Of a DNA stretch of 64,000 nt, positions 43,079-51,451 are shown in pieces. Each line of letters starts with the position of its first letter. Within the stretch, counting starts at the first letter, position 1. This DNA comes from Archangium lipolyticum (GTDB lineage Bacteria; Myxococcota; Myxococcia; Myxococcales; Myxococcaceae), in contig NZ_JANKBZ010000028.1 in NCBI RefSeq assembly GCF_024623785.1, forward strand, positions 62,001-126,000, given 5' to 3'. A model generated the notes under the pieces. The model worked only from the letters and a program-made list of their open reading frames with translations, was not told the DNA's origin and made no database searches. The position numbers and the translations under genes are program-made.

Positions 43079-44776
43079 ATGCCCCAGCCCCCTCGTTCAG
43101 ACACCCTGGCTCCGGTTGGCACCCAGCTTCTCGCCGAGCACCTCCGGGCGGACGCTGCCGCCCGGGAAGCCTCCGTGACCTGGTTCAACAGTGGGGTGGC
43201 CTTCTTCTTCCTCTTGTGTGCGGTGGGCCTGGGCCCGCAGCTGGGGTGGCCCCGGGCCTTCGCCATCATCGGGAGCTGCGCGCTCTACGGCGTGTACTTC
43301 GGGGGGCTGTCGCGGGTGGTGCGGCGGGGGTGGTTCCACCCGGCCATCAGCTGGATCAACGTCTGCCTGGAGACCGGCGCCGGCGTGTGGCTCTTCGCCT
43401 ATGACATCATCTTCGCGGATGCGGAGCAGGCGCTGTCCAATCCCGCGGCCGTCCTCTGGAGCACGCTCATCGTGCTCGCGGCGCTGCGCTCCAAGCGCCT
43501 GGCGCTCTTCGCGGGCTGCATCGTGGCCGCCGAGATGCTGCTGCTCTACTTCTTCGTGGCCCTGCCCCGGCTGCCGCCGCCCGTGCCGGTGATGTTCTCT
43601 CCGCCCCTCATGGTGCAGCGCGCCGTCTACTACGTCATCACGGGCGGCATGGCGGCGCTGGTGGCCGGCCACCTCACGCGCAAGGCCGAGGAGGCCCTGC
43701 ACGCCATCCGCGCCAAGGATCTGCTGGGCAAGTACTTCCTCCACGAGCGGCTGGGCGTGGGAGGCATGGCCGAGGTGTTCCGCGCCACCTACAGCCCGGA
43801 GGGCGGCTTCGAGAAGGTCGTGGCCGTCAAGCGCATCCTCCCGGCCTACGCGGAGGACGAGGACTTCGTCACGCTCTTCCGCCGGGAGGCGGAGCTGGGC
43901 TCGCTGCTCAACCACCCCAACATCATCCAGGTGCTGGACGTGGGCCGCTTCGCGGACACCTACTTCATGGCCATGGAGCACATCGAGGGCATGTCCCTGC
44001 GCGAGCTGCTCAAGCTCCATGGGCCGCTGCCGCCGGCGGTGGTGGCGTACATCGGGGCCGAGCTGGGCGAGGCGCTCGACTACGTGCACCGGCGCACCTC
44101 GAGCAATGGCGTGCTGCTGCGGCTGGTCCACCGGGACGTCAATCCGCCCAACATCCTCCTGTCACGCATTGGTGAGGTGAAGCTGGGGGACTTCGGGGTG
44201 GCGCGGGCGGCCACCCATGTCGGCATCACCCAGGCCAACCGGGTGCGCGGCAAGCTGGGCTACCTGGCGCCGGAGCAGGTCCGGGGCGAGTCCTTCGACG
44301 GGCGCGCGGATCTCTTCGCGCTCGGCGTCACGCTGCACGAGGCGCTCACGGGACATTCCCTCTTCAAGGGAGTCGACATCTCCGAACGGGTGAAACCCAC
44401 CCCGCCTCCGTCGCTCCTGCCGCCCTCGGCCTTCCGCCCGGACGTGCCTCCGGAGCTGGACGCCGCCATCATGGAGTTGCTCCAGTGGAGGAGCGAGGAT
44501 CGCACCCCGAGAGGGCAGCGGCTGCGCGAGCGGCTCTGCGGGCTGACGGGAGCTCACGCCCCCTATCCGCACGGACAACAAGCCCTGGCCCGGCTGATCC
44601 AGGAGACGCTGGTGCTCAAGGCGGAGCCGGCGGCCCCGCCCAACGAGGTGCCCGAGACCGCGAGCCCCCCGCAGGCCAGGTGCGACGAGGAGTCCACGGC
44701 CGTCCTGCGCGTGGGGAACAAGGGCCCGGTGGAGCCGCCGGCACTGCGTGTGGGACAGGGCGGCCGTGAGGAGTGA
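43079..44776 (+). CDS. Membrane-bound Ser/Thr protein kinase (Hanks type)
   Basis: 565 residues from the ATG at 43079; the frame is open back to 43013, but that extension is low-complexity. Residues 1-215 contain several hydrophobic segments (four to five membrane helices). The cytosolic kinase domain follows (about 222-500): glycine loop LGVGGMAEVF, Lys in VAVKRI, HRD at 351-353 in HRDVNPPN, DFG at 371-373, and APE in YLAPEQ. All catalytic residues are present, so it should be active. The topology is unusual: the membrane domain precedes the kinase, whereas most bacterial kinases of this type have an N-terminal kinase and a C-terminal sensor. The tail (500-565) is disordered. It is convergent with the FBP-domain gene. 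Confidence 0.93.
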   Translation: MPQPPRSDTLAPVGTQLLAEHLRADAAAREASVTWFNSGVAFFFLLCAVGLGPQLGWPRAFAIIGSCALYGVYFGGLSRVVRRGWFHPAISWINVCLETGAGVWLFAYDIIFADAEQALSNPAAVLWSTLIVLAALRSKRLALFAGCIVAAEMLLLYFFVALPRLPPPVPVMFSPPLMVQRAVYYVITGGMAALVAGHLTRKAEEALHAIRAKDLLGKYFLHERLGVGGMAEVFRATYSPEGGFEKVVAVKRILPAYAEDEDFVTLFRREAELGSLLNHPNIIQVLDVGRFADTYFMAMEHIEGMSLRELLKLHGPLPPAVVAYIGAELGEALDYVHRRTSSNGVLLRLVHRDVNPPNILLSRIGEVKLGDFGVARAATHVGITQANRVRGKLGYLAPEQVRGESFDGRADLFALGVTLHEALTGHSLFKGVDISERVKPTPPPSLLPPSAFRPDVPPELDAAIMELLQWRSEDRTPRGQRLRERLCGLTGAHAPYPHGQQALARLIQETLVLKAEPAAPPNEVPETASPPQARCDEESTAVLRVGNKGPVEPPALRVGQGGREE

Positions 44777-44796
44777 GGCGGGCTGGAGCTCTGGCG

Positions 44797-45273
44797 TCAG
44801 GACGCTTCCGAGCCGAGCTCCATGCCCAACGCCTCGCTCGCGAAGCGGGCCATGCGTTCGATGAGCTGCTTGTTTTCATCGAGGACACTCCCACCGGCCA
44901 TGTTCGTCGTCGCCTCCAACTTCTCGTTGCAGCGGAGATCCAGGCAGAGGTTCACGCCCACCCGGCGCTTCGCGTCGACATCCGTGGTGAGCAGCCCGAT
45001 CTGGTCGGCCGAGCCCGAGGAGCGGCACCAGTCACACACCCGGAGCGCCAGGGCCTTGTCACCCTGCTGATCGCGGCGGAAGGTGATGCCGGTGGGCCGC
45101 TTGCTGCCCGGAGCGGTGAACACGAGGAAGACGCGGACGCCGTAGGGATCCACCCACGCGAGGTAGTCGCGGACGAAGAGGGGCAGGCGGGTACCCTTGG
45201 GCAGCTCGACGTGCTTGCGATCGCGCGAGCGGAATGCGTTCAGAAGCTCTTTCTCGGTCTCGATGCGGAACAT
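44797..45273 (-). CDS. FBP-type treble-clef zinc-finger protein (EF-G-binding C-terminal domain family)
   Basis: 158 residues. Two Cys pairs, CDWC near 84 and CLDLRC near 113, in a beta-rich context match the treble-clef zinc finger of FBP/FusB-like proteins, which bind elongation factor G; in staphylococci FusB confers fusidic acid resistance. The N-terminal part (1-80) contains WVDPYGVRVFLVF and GITFRR strands as in stand-alone actinobacterial FBP-domain proteins. TGGAGC lies about nine bases before the ATG. Whether it acts on ribosome-stalled EF-G here is not known. Monocistronic, convergent with the kinase. Confidence 0.75.
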   Translation of the reverse strand: MFRIETEKELLNAFRSRDRKHVELPKGTRLPLFVRDYLAWVDPYGVRVFLVFTAPGSKRPTGITFRRDQQGDKALALRVCDWCRSSGSADQIGLLTTDVDAKRRVGVNLCLDLRCNEKLEATTNMAGGSVLDENKQLIERMARFASEALGMELGSEAS

Positions 45274-45381
45274 GTGGATCTGCTCCAGGTATCACGGGTT
45301 GGAACGCCCATGACGAAGCAGAGCCGTACCCTCTGACGGCCATGCTCGCCTGGTGGCTCACGCCGGGAACAGGGTGGAGGC

Positions 45382-46578
45382 TCAGACCGAGGGCGGAACC
45401 ACCAGCAGGCACGTCGGGGCGGGGATCTCCAGGGGCTGGCCGACGGGCGTCAGCCTTCCGGTCTGTGCGTTCCTCCGGAAGGTGGTGATGGAGTTTCCCT
45501 TCTGATTGGCCACCAGCAGGTACGTACCGGTCGGATCGATGGCGAAGTTGCGCGGCCAGTGGATGTTCGTGGTCACGTGCTCCACGAAGGTCAGTGTCCC
45601 GGCCGGGTCGATGGCGAACACGGCGATGCTGTCATGGCCGCGGTTGGAGCCATACAGGAACCGGCCGTCGGGGCTGACGTGGATGTCCGCGCAGTAGCTC
45701 GGCGTGGTGAGCCCATCGGGCAGGGTGGAGACGGTCTGCAACGCCGTCAGCGCACCTCGCGTCCCGTCATAGGAGAAGACCGTGAGGGTGGAGTCCAGCT
45801 CGTTGATGCTGAAGGCGAGGCGTCCATTGGGGTGGAAGTCCAGATGGCGCGGTCCCGCTCCCGGTGCGCTGGAGACCGAGGACGGCTCGCCGGGCGTGAG
45901 CGTGCCCAGCTTGTCGTCGAACCGGTAGGTCATGATCTTGTCCGTCCCCAGGTCGGAGACCAGGACGTGCCGGTTGGCGGCATCCAACCGGGCCTGGTGG
46001 GCGTGCGGGCCGTCCTGCTGGGGCTTGGGCCCCGAGCCCCGGTGCTGCTTCAACTCGACGGCGGCGCCCAGTCCGCCGCCCTCCTGGATGGGAAGGACGG
46101 CGACGTTTCCGCCGACGTAGTTGGCCACCAGCACGAAGGCGCCCGTCGCATCCACTTCCAGGTAGCAGGGGGCACCGCCCCGAGAGGGCTGCCAGTTGAT
46201 GAAGGTCAGCTCACGGCTCCGGGGAGCGACGGCGAAGGCACTCACCGCGCCACTCTGTTTGCCGTCGAATATCGTCAATTCATTGACGGCATAGAGGTAT
46301 CGGCCTTTCGGATCCAGGGCGAGGAAGGACGGCTCGGGCACGCCCCGGGTGACACCCACCCGCTCGAGAGTGCCCGTCGCCATGTCCAACCGGCAAAGGT
46401 AGATGCCCTCGCTGCCAGCGTCTCCCGAGGTGTAGGTACCGACGTAGATCCAGAGTTCCTTGGGCGTCGAAGTGGGTTCCACTGGGGTCTCCTCGTCACG
46501 GCAGGCCAGGCTCAGTCCTATCGTGCCCAGAGCGGAGAGGTAGATGAAATCGCGGCGCTTCATGTTTTTTTCGTTCAT
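45382..46578 (-). CDS. Tat-exported lipoprotein, lactonase-type seven-bladed beta-propeller
   Basis: 398 residues. The start MNEKNMKRRDFIYLSAL has a twin-arginine-like KRRDF followed by a hydrophobic core and lipobox LSLAC, so it is probably Tat-exported and lipidated. The rest is a repeated beta-propeller of the 6-phosphogluconolactonase/YbhE class: YVGTYTSG at the first blade, DPKGRYLYAVNE, DGPHAHQA, GPRHLDFHPNGRLAFSINE, SPDGRFLYGSNRGHDSI, and a final WPRNFAIDPTGTYLLVANQ. Its ATG overlaps the stop of the upstream lyase gene as ATGA, so both are made together. A surface location and pairing with a polysaccharide lyase suggest action on extracellular sugar acids rather than the pentose phosphate pathway. 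Confidence 0.85.
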   Translation of the reverse strand: MNEKNMKRRDFIYLSALGTIGLSLACRDEETPVEPTSTPKELWIYVGTYTSGDAGSEGIYLCRLDMATGTLERVGVTRGVPEPSFLALDPKGRYLYAVNELTIFDGKQSGAVSAFAVAPRSRELTFINWQPSRGGAPCYLEVDATGAFVLVANYVGGNVAVLPIQEGGGLGAAVELKQHRGSGPKPQQDGPHAHQARLDAANRHVLVSDLGTDKIMTYRFDDKLGTLTPGEPSSVSSAPGAGPRHLDFHPNGRLAFSINELDSTLTVFSYDGTRGALTALQTVSTLPDGLTTPSYCADIHVSPDGRFLYGSNRGHDSIAVFAIDPAGTLTFVEHVTTNIHWPRNFAIDPTGTYLLVANQKGNSITTFRRNAQTGRLTPVGQPLEIPAPTCLLVVPPSV

Positions 46579-48392
46579 GGAGTGGACCGGTAACCCTGGG
46601 TGACTGTTGTGTTCACGGGGTTGAAGGCATCCGCGGGCTGTCCCGTCCAACCCGCGCTCGGAGCACGGAGGGGAACCGGAGTCCCCGCCGCGCCGTCACA
46701 GGCCACGCTGTCGACCAGCTCCAGCGTGGTGCCGCCCTCCTTGGAGGCCACGGCGCCGCACGGCCCCGCGTCCGAGAGGATGGAATGGACGAGCTTCACG
46801 CGAGCCGCGGGCGTGGTGTTGTTCTCGAGGACGATCTCACTGCCCTCGTTGGCGAAGAAGGTGGAGTCGTAGACCTCCACGTAACCCTGGGACCACAGGC
46901 CGGCGGTGCTGTACGTGTCACGCTTCTGGGCATACGCGCCCAGCACGTTGTTGAGGACGGTGGGCTGCGCGTTGTCGTTCCAGAGACGGAAGTTGCGCTT
47001 GTTGCGCAGCGCCACGCAGTTCTCGTAGTAGGCCGCCTGGGACTTGTCGTCCCAACCACCATCCGTGTTGTCGAACGCCGCCGAATTCAAGAAGGACACC
47101 TTGGAGGCGGTGCGCTCCAGGGAGAAGCCATCACCGTTCTGGTAGCCGGAGGTGGAAGTGAACGTGTTGTTCTTCATGATGACGCGGTTGAACACCAGGT
47201 CGTGCGAGCCCGGCGTGGCGGCGTCGGCGGGGTTCTCCACGGAGACACCGAAGGGATAGGCCTCGGTCGGCCAGGAGGAATCGCCTGTCGTGGCATCCGC
47301 GATGAAGTCCTCCACGAGCAGCTCCGACACGGTCTCGGTCAGGCGGATGCCCCGCTTGGTGTAGCGCGACACGTCCGACTGGAACAGCTTCGCCTGGGAC
47401 ACGTTGCTCAACGCGAAGCCCTCCCGGACGCGGGTGAAGTGCAGCTGACCGAGCTGGAGGTGGGAGGAGCCGTCGGCCCGCACGCCGTGGTAGTAGCCCT
47501 CGGCGCGCAACCCCTGGATGTCCCAATGGTGCGCGTTCGTGAAGCGGATGAACGCGTAGCTCTTGTTGCTGCTGCCCGGATCCGTGGGCGTCCACAGGCC
47601 CTTGAAGACCGGTAGGCCCGAGCCCAGGTCCACGCCCACCACCTTCTTGGGCAGCGCCTCCGTTCCGCTCGTGGTGAGGGAGAAGGAATACGGCGTCGAG
47701 CTCTCGTAGAGACCGCCCGCGACGTAGAGCGTGTCTCCCGCCGCGAGCGTCTGGTTCAACGCCGTCGAGAGCTGCGTCGCGGAGAAGGCCTGGCTCCAGC
47801 TGGACCCGTCCTTCACCCCCGCTCCGGAGCGGCTCAAGTAGAAGGAGCGCCCCGGAAGCAGGGCCGAGGACAGCCGCCGCAGGTAGACGTCCCCGCCGGC
47901 GAACGTGAACCGCAGGACGTGACGGCCCGGGGTGACCTCGAGGGGCGTGGTCACCTTGTAGGACTGGAAGGTGCCATGCCCGCCCGTGGCCGGCAGCGTG
48001 ATGGGGAGGGGAGCCGCGCCATCGAGGCCGAGGGAGATCTGCGCGCTCCCGCTCGGCTGGGAGTAGGTGAGGGAGACTTCGTAGCGGCCACCCGTGGGCA
48101 CATCGATCGTGTACTCGAGCCACTCGCCCGGCGCGCCCCGGACCTCGTAGTCCCCAGAGCCCCGAACGCCGATGTCCACGGCCTCTCCAGGCCGGTAATA
48201 CTGATAGGTATTGACCGCGTCCAGGTCGTGGTAGGCGATCCCTTCGCCCCCCTGGTCGAAGTCATACGCCCTGATGACGCCAGGAAAGGCATTGGCTCCG
48301 TAGGGCAACTGCTCCGCGCTCGCGACCCCGGGAATGCTGACACACACGGCCAGGACGAAGGCCCGGCACCCATCACGCAGCTGCCTCGACAT
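46575..48392 (-). CDS. Secreted polysaccharide lyase-like protein: CBM6/35-like module plus right-handed beta-helix
   Basis: 605 residues with a Sec signal peptide (1-26, ending VASA). Residues about 35-185 form a carbohydrate-binding module (AYDFDQGGEGIAYHD, YRPGEAVDIG, WLEYTIDVP). From about 190 a parallel beta-helix begins with SRSGAGVKDGSSWSQAF and includes NGDGFSLERT, FDNTDGGWDDKSQ and YYENCVALRNKRNFRLW, resembling family PL9 pectate lyases, which cleave pectin-type uronates by beta-elimination using a Lys as base. The equivalent Lys is not obvious (GDGFSLE instead of a DGF..K pattern), so catalysis is uncertain. AGGAATT precedes the ATG by eight bases. First gene of a two-gene operon with the lactonase-like lipoprotein. 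Confidence 0.8.
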   Translation of the reverse strand: MSRQLRDGCRAFVLAVCVSIPGVASAEQLPYGANAFPGVIRAYDFDQGGEGIAYHDLDAVNTYQYYRPGEAVDIGVRGSGDYEVRGAPGEWLEYTIDVPTGGRYEVSLTYSQPSGSAQISLGLDGAAPLPITLPATGGHGTFQSYKVTTPLEVTPGRHVLRFTFAGGDVYLRRLSSALLPGRSFYLSRSGAGVKDGSSWSQAFSATQLSTALNQTLAAGDTLYVAGGLYESSTPYSFSLTTSGTEALPKKVVGVDLGSGLPVFKGLWTPTDPGSSNKSYAFIRFTNAHHWDIQGLRAEGYYHGVRADGSSHLQLGQLHFTRVREGFALSNVSQAKLFQSDVSRYTKRGIRLTETVSELLVEDFIADATTGDSSWPTEAYPFGVSVENPADAATPGSHDLVFNRVIMKNNTFTSTSGYQNGDGFSLERTASKVSFLNSAAFDNTDGGWDDKSQAAYYENCVALRNKRNFRLWNDNAQPTVLNNVLGAYAQKRDTYSTAGLWSQGYVEVYDSTFFANEGSEIVLENNTTPAARVKLVHSILSDAGPCGAVASKEGGTTLELVDSVACDGAAGTPVPLRAPSAGWTGQPADAFNPVNTTVTQGYRSTP

Positions 48393-48548
48393 GTGAGAAT
48401 TCCTGTATTTTGATATTTGCTCGAATTCCAGGGAAAGATGTACCCGATTCGAGGGCGGAACGAAAGGGGGCGTTCAGAGTCAGTCTCGAGGGCTGAGCGC
48501 CCCGCGGGAACGCGTCCATGTGGGCGGGGCCGCCGAGTTCAGGCTGCG

Positions 48549-49481
48549 CTAATACCCGGCGGGTGATGCGCGCGCGGCGGCGAGCACCTGCTCACGGAGC
48601 CAGCGGTGCGCGGGATCCTGTTGCCGATGCGGGTGCCAGAGCTGCTGAACGCGCAGCGGCTCGTGAGGGAGCTCCACCGGCACCACGGTGAGCGGGAAGG
48701 CCTCGGCGAAGCGGCGTGCCACCCGCTCCGGCAGCGCGGCGATGAGGTCGGTGCTCGCCAGCACCCAGGGCGCCACGAGGTAGTGGGGGGTGAAGAGCAC
48801 CACGTTGCGGCGGATCTTCGTCTTGCGCTCGAAGCTCCCCTCGGTGCCGCCGCGCGGGGAGACATGCATCTGTGGCAGCGACAGATCCAGGCGCCGCGGC
48901 TCGCGCAGGGCGGGATGGTGCTTGCGGCCAACGAGCATGAAGCGCTCGTGAACCAGCACCTGCCGCCGCAGTCCTCGCGGCGTGCGGTCCCCCGGGGCGA
49001 GGTCGAAGACACCGAGGACCAGGTCGAGCTCGCCGGACTCCAGCTCTGGGGTGGGGAAGTCACGCGGGAGTGGCACCACGCGCAATTTCACGCCGGGGTA
49101 GTGCGCGAGCCGTGCCGCGAGCTGAGGGAGCACGAGGAGCTGGGCGTGGTCGCTCGAGGCCAGCACGAAGGTGCGGCGCGCGGTCTCGGGCACGAAGTCC
49201 TCGGGAGGCACCAGGGCCTCCTGGAGCTGCCGCAGCGCGAGCGTGAGCGGCCCGCGCAGGGCCCGGGCCCGGGCGGTAGGCACCATGCCCTGACGGCCTC
49301 GCACGAAGAGCGGGTCTCCGAGTGCGTCGCGCAGTCGCGCCAGCGCGTTGCTGGTGGCCGGCTGCGAGAGCCGCAAGCGCGCCGCCGCGCCCCCCACGCT
49401 TTGTTCGATGAAGAGCGCGTCGAGCACGCGGAGCAGGTTCATGTCGAAGGTGGCGAGATTCACACCGTGAATATCGCTCAT
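48549..49481 (-). CDS. LysR-type transcriptional regulator
   Basis: 310 residues from the ATG at 49481. Winged helix-turn-helix at about 10-65 (FDMNLLRVLDALF, GGAAARLRLSQPATSNALARLR, FVRGRQGMVPTARA), then a two-lobed ligand-binding domain. It resembles the NodD/NahR-like branch, with the DMNLLRVLDAL start. It is divergent from the metallo-hydrolase lipoprotein gene across about 70 bp, the classic arrangement for a LysR protein controlling its neighbour and itself. Ligand unknown. Confidence 0.93.
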   Translation of the reverse strand: MSDIHGVNLATFDMNLLRVLDALFIEQSVGGAAARLRLSQPATSNALARLRDALGDPLFVRGRQGMVPTARARALRGPLTLALRQLQEALVPPEDFVPETARRTFVLASSDHAQLLVLPQLAARLAHYPGVKLRVVPLPRDFPTPELESGELDLVLGVFDLAPGDRTPRGLRRQVLVHERFMLVGRKHHPALREPRRLDLSLPQMHVSPRGGTEGSFERKTKIRRNVVLFTPHYLVAPWVLASTDLIAALPERVARRFAEAFPLTVVPVELPHEPLRVQQLWHPHRQQDPAHRWLREQVLAAARASPAGY

Positions 49482-49551
49482 TTCCACATCCAGGAGGCAA
49501 ATGGGGCGGCGGGCGGGCATCTTGCGGTCGAACCTTCAGGAGAGGTACCCC

Positions 49552-50517
49552 ATGCGGAAGCTCATCGTGTTGTCGTTGCTGTCCACCGCGTGCGCATCGT
49601 TGCCCCCGGCGGTGCCGCACGCCTTCGTGCCCCCGCCGGCCCCGGGTGCGCCAATCCAGGTGTGCTGGGTCGACACGGGAGGCGTGACGGTGCCGGGGGG
49701 ATACGGCGCGGGCGGCTCCACCGTGGCCGCCACCTGGGAGGTCACCTCCGCGGCGCTCGTCATCCGCCACCCGAAGGGCGACCTCGTGCTCGACACCGGC
49801 ATCTCCCCCCACGCGCAGGAGGAGCAGCGGGAGCTGGGCGCCTGGAGCCGCTTCACCTTCTCGCAGACCGCGGGTCGCAACGTCCCACGGCGGAACTTGA
49901 AGGAGGCTCTCACCGCGCTCGGGGTGACCCGGCCGACGGCGCTGCTGCTCTCCCACGTGCACGCCGATCATGCCGGCGGGGCGGCGTCGTTGCCGGACGT
50001 GCCGGTGTGGCTGGCCGCCGAGGAGAAGCAACTCATCGAAGCGGAGCTGGAGCATCCGCGTGGGGTGGTGCTCCCCGCGCATGCCCGGGCCTTGAAGGGC
50101 CGCATGGTGCCCATTCCCTTCGCGGCGGAGCCGTACGCGAACTACGAGGCCCGCTTCGACGTCTTCGGTGATGGCACCGTGGTGGTGGTGCCGACCTTCG
50201 GGCACACACCGGGCAGCGTGGCGACGTTCGTGAACGTGTCACCGGGCCAGCGCTTCGTGCACGTGGGTGATCTCATCAACCTGCGGGAATCCATCGATCG
50301 GAACGTGGGGAAATCGTGGCTGATGCGGCGGTTCACCGACGAAGACTCCGCGCGCACCCAGGCGGAGGTGGCGAAGCTGGTGCAACTCCACGCGCAGGAC
50401 CCGGAGCTGATCATCCTGCCCGCGCACGATCGCCGGGCCTTCGTGGAGCTCTTTGGAGCGGACGACGGTGGGGTGCCGCCGTGCATTGGCGCACAGCCGC
50501 GGGCCTCGAGGGACTGA
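49552..50517 (+). CDS. Lipoprotein of the metallo-beta-lactamase fold (lactonase-like hydrolase)
   Basis: 321 residues from the ATG at 49552, which follows AGGAGAGG. Signal peptide with lipobox LSTAC at 11-15. The metal-binding set is present: HVHADH at 135-140, a second His at 218 in FGHTPG, Asp in HVGDLIN, and a late His in LPAHDRR. The pattern is that of AHL-lactonase/AttM-like hydrolases of this fold, though without a diagnostic substrate loop; it could open a lactone or hydrolyse another ester in the periplasm. The first 50 mature residues are Pro/Ala-rich. Probably controlled by the divergent LysR protein. Confidence 0.9.
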   Translation: MRKLIVLSLLSTACASLPPAVPHAFVPPPAPGAPIQVCWVDTGGVTVPGGYGAGGSTVAATWEVTSAALVIRHPKGDLVLDTGISPHAQEEQRELGAWSRFTFSQTAGRNVPRRNLKEALTALGVTRPTALLLSHVHADHAGGAASLPDVPVWLAAEEKQLIEAELEHPRGVVLPAHARALKGRMVPIPFAAEPYANYEARFDVFGDGTVVVVPTFGHTPGSVATFVNVSPGQRFVHVGDLINLRESIDRNVGKSWLMRRFTDEDSARTQAEVAKLVQLHAQDPELIILPAHDRRAFVELFGADDGGVPPCIGAQPRASRD

Positions 50518-50593
50518 GCGCCCGCCGATCTCCGGGAGACGCTCGTAGGCGCGCAGAAGCGCGTCCAGGTGGGCGGGGTTGTCGTCCCTGCGG

Positions 50594-50905
50594 CTATCGG
50601 GCTCCAGCGCTCCCCCTGGCCGGAGCATCCGGGTCATCCCGGGTGCCCGCCGGAGGCGAGGCCGTGATGCGCCCGATGAAGAGGCTCCCATGAAAGGCGG
50701 GGTGCTCGCTGGTGAGCTTCCCGTCGTTCGCTTTCGTGTGCAGGGCCTTGGGCGTGAGGTCGAGGCGAGGCTTTCCGTCGGGCGCATCCATCTCCACGGA
50801 CTCCTCGCCGCAGGTGGGCCCCCGGCACGTCCAGAGGGTCCCCCTGGAGGCCGTCACGCTCAGCGACGTCATCGTGAGTCCCCACATGCGGAGATGACCG
50901 CCCAT
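50594..50905 (-). CDS. Doubtful ORF, possibly remnant of a decayed gene
   Basis: The roughly 600 bp between the metallo-hydrolase gene and the next plus-strand gene has no convincing gene. The best frame is 103 residues on the minus strand, with protein-like stretches (SVTASRGTLWTCRGPTCGEESVEMDAP is not low complexity when read in pieces; KLTSEHPAFHG; SLFIGRITASPP) and two Cys. It ends abruptly, and a second frame downstream (NPAHLDALLRAYERLPEIGG) looks like a possible continuation after a frameshift. No family is recognised. Confidence 0.25.
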   Translation of the reverse strand: MGGHLRMWGLTMTSLSVTASRGTLWTCRGPTCGEESVEMDAPDGKPRLDLTPKALHTKANDGKLTSEHPAFHGSLFIGRITASPPAGTRDDPDAPARGSAGAR

Positions 50906-51115
50906 GAATCAACCGCGGGAGCAGGCTTCCGAGGAGTGGCTCCGCTGGTCAGAACACCCACCATCAGCAACGGCAGAATGCGCTTCGACCCACGCGTGTA
51001 TCGCACGTCGCAGGGGCCTGCCGGGCTTTCCCACCCGGCATGCGAGAGGATCTCGCGGCCGGCGCGCCGAAGGCGTACCTTCTCTCCGTTTCCACGTGGA
51101 AGGCGGGGAGCCACC

Positions 51116-51448
51116 ATGGCCGTTCTGGCCTGCAGAGAGTACGTCACCACCCAAGGTTCGGAGAGCGCCTATCAGTCCCTCGAGGTGCTCGGGCGGTTGC
51201 AGGAGCTGCCACGCCAGTGGGTCGCGGAGAAGCGCATCAAGGGCTACTTCGCCCGCAGCCTCGAATCGCCCGAGGACGTCATCGACGAGGATCTCGAGGA
51301 AGACGCCATCCGGGAGAACACCGGTGGTGTCTTCCCCTGCATCTACGTCAACATCACCTTCGATGCGGACACCTTCGATCGCCGGATGCTGGAGCCCTGG
51401 GAGGCCCGCTTCGAGCTGCGGCTGATGGTGGACTACACGCCGCGTTGA
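51116..51448 (+). CDS. Small acidic hypothetical protein
   Basis: 110 residues from the ATG at 51116, preceded by GGGGAG five to six bases upstream; the frame is open to 50579, but without sequence of coding character. The protein has a helical middle (QSLEVLGRLQELPRQWVAEK), a strongly acidic stretch (EDVIDEDLEEDAIRE) and a beta-rich end (YVNITFDADTF, RFELRLMVDY). No family is recognised. It ends 3 bp before the convergent 992-residue effector-like gene. Small acidic proteins next to toxins are often immunity proteins, but the convergent orientation is not the usual one, so this is only a possibility. Confidence 0.6.
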   Translation: MAVLACREYVTTQGSESAYQSLEVLGRLQELPRQWVAEKRIKGYFARSLESPEDVIDEDLEEDAIRENTGGVFPCIYVNITFDADTFDRRMLEPWEARFELRLMVDYTPR

Positions 51449-51451
51449 GGC

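Noticed and set aside
50239-50787. 182-codon minus-strand ORF
   Set aside because: Much of it is antisense to the metallo-hydrolase lipoprotein; only the short part near 50520-50590 looks protein-like and is covered as a possible remnant.
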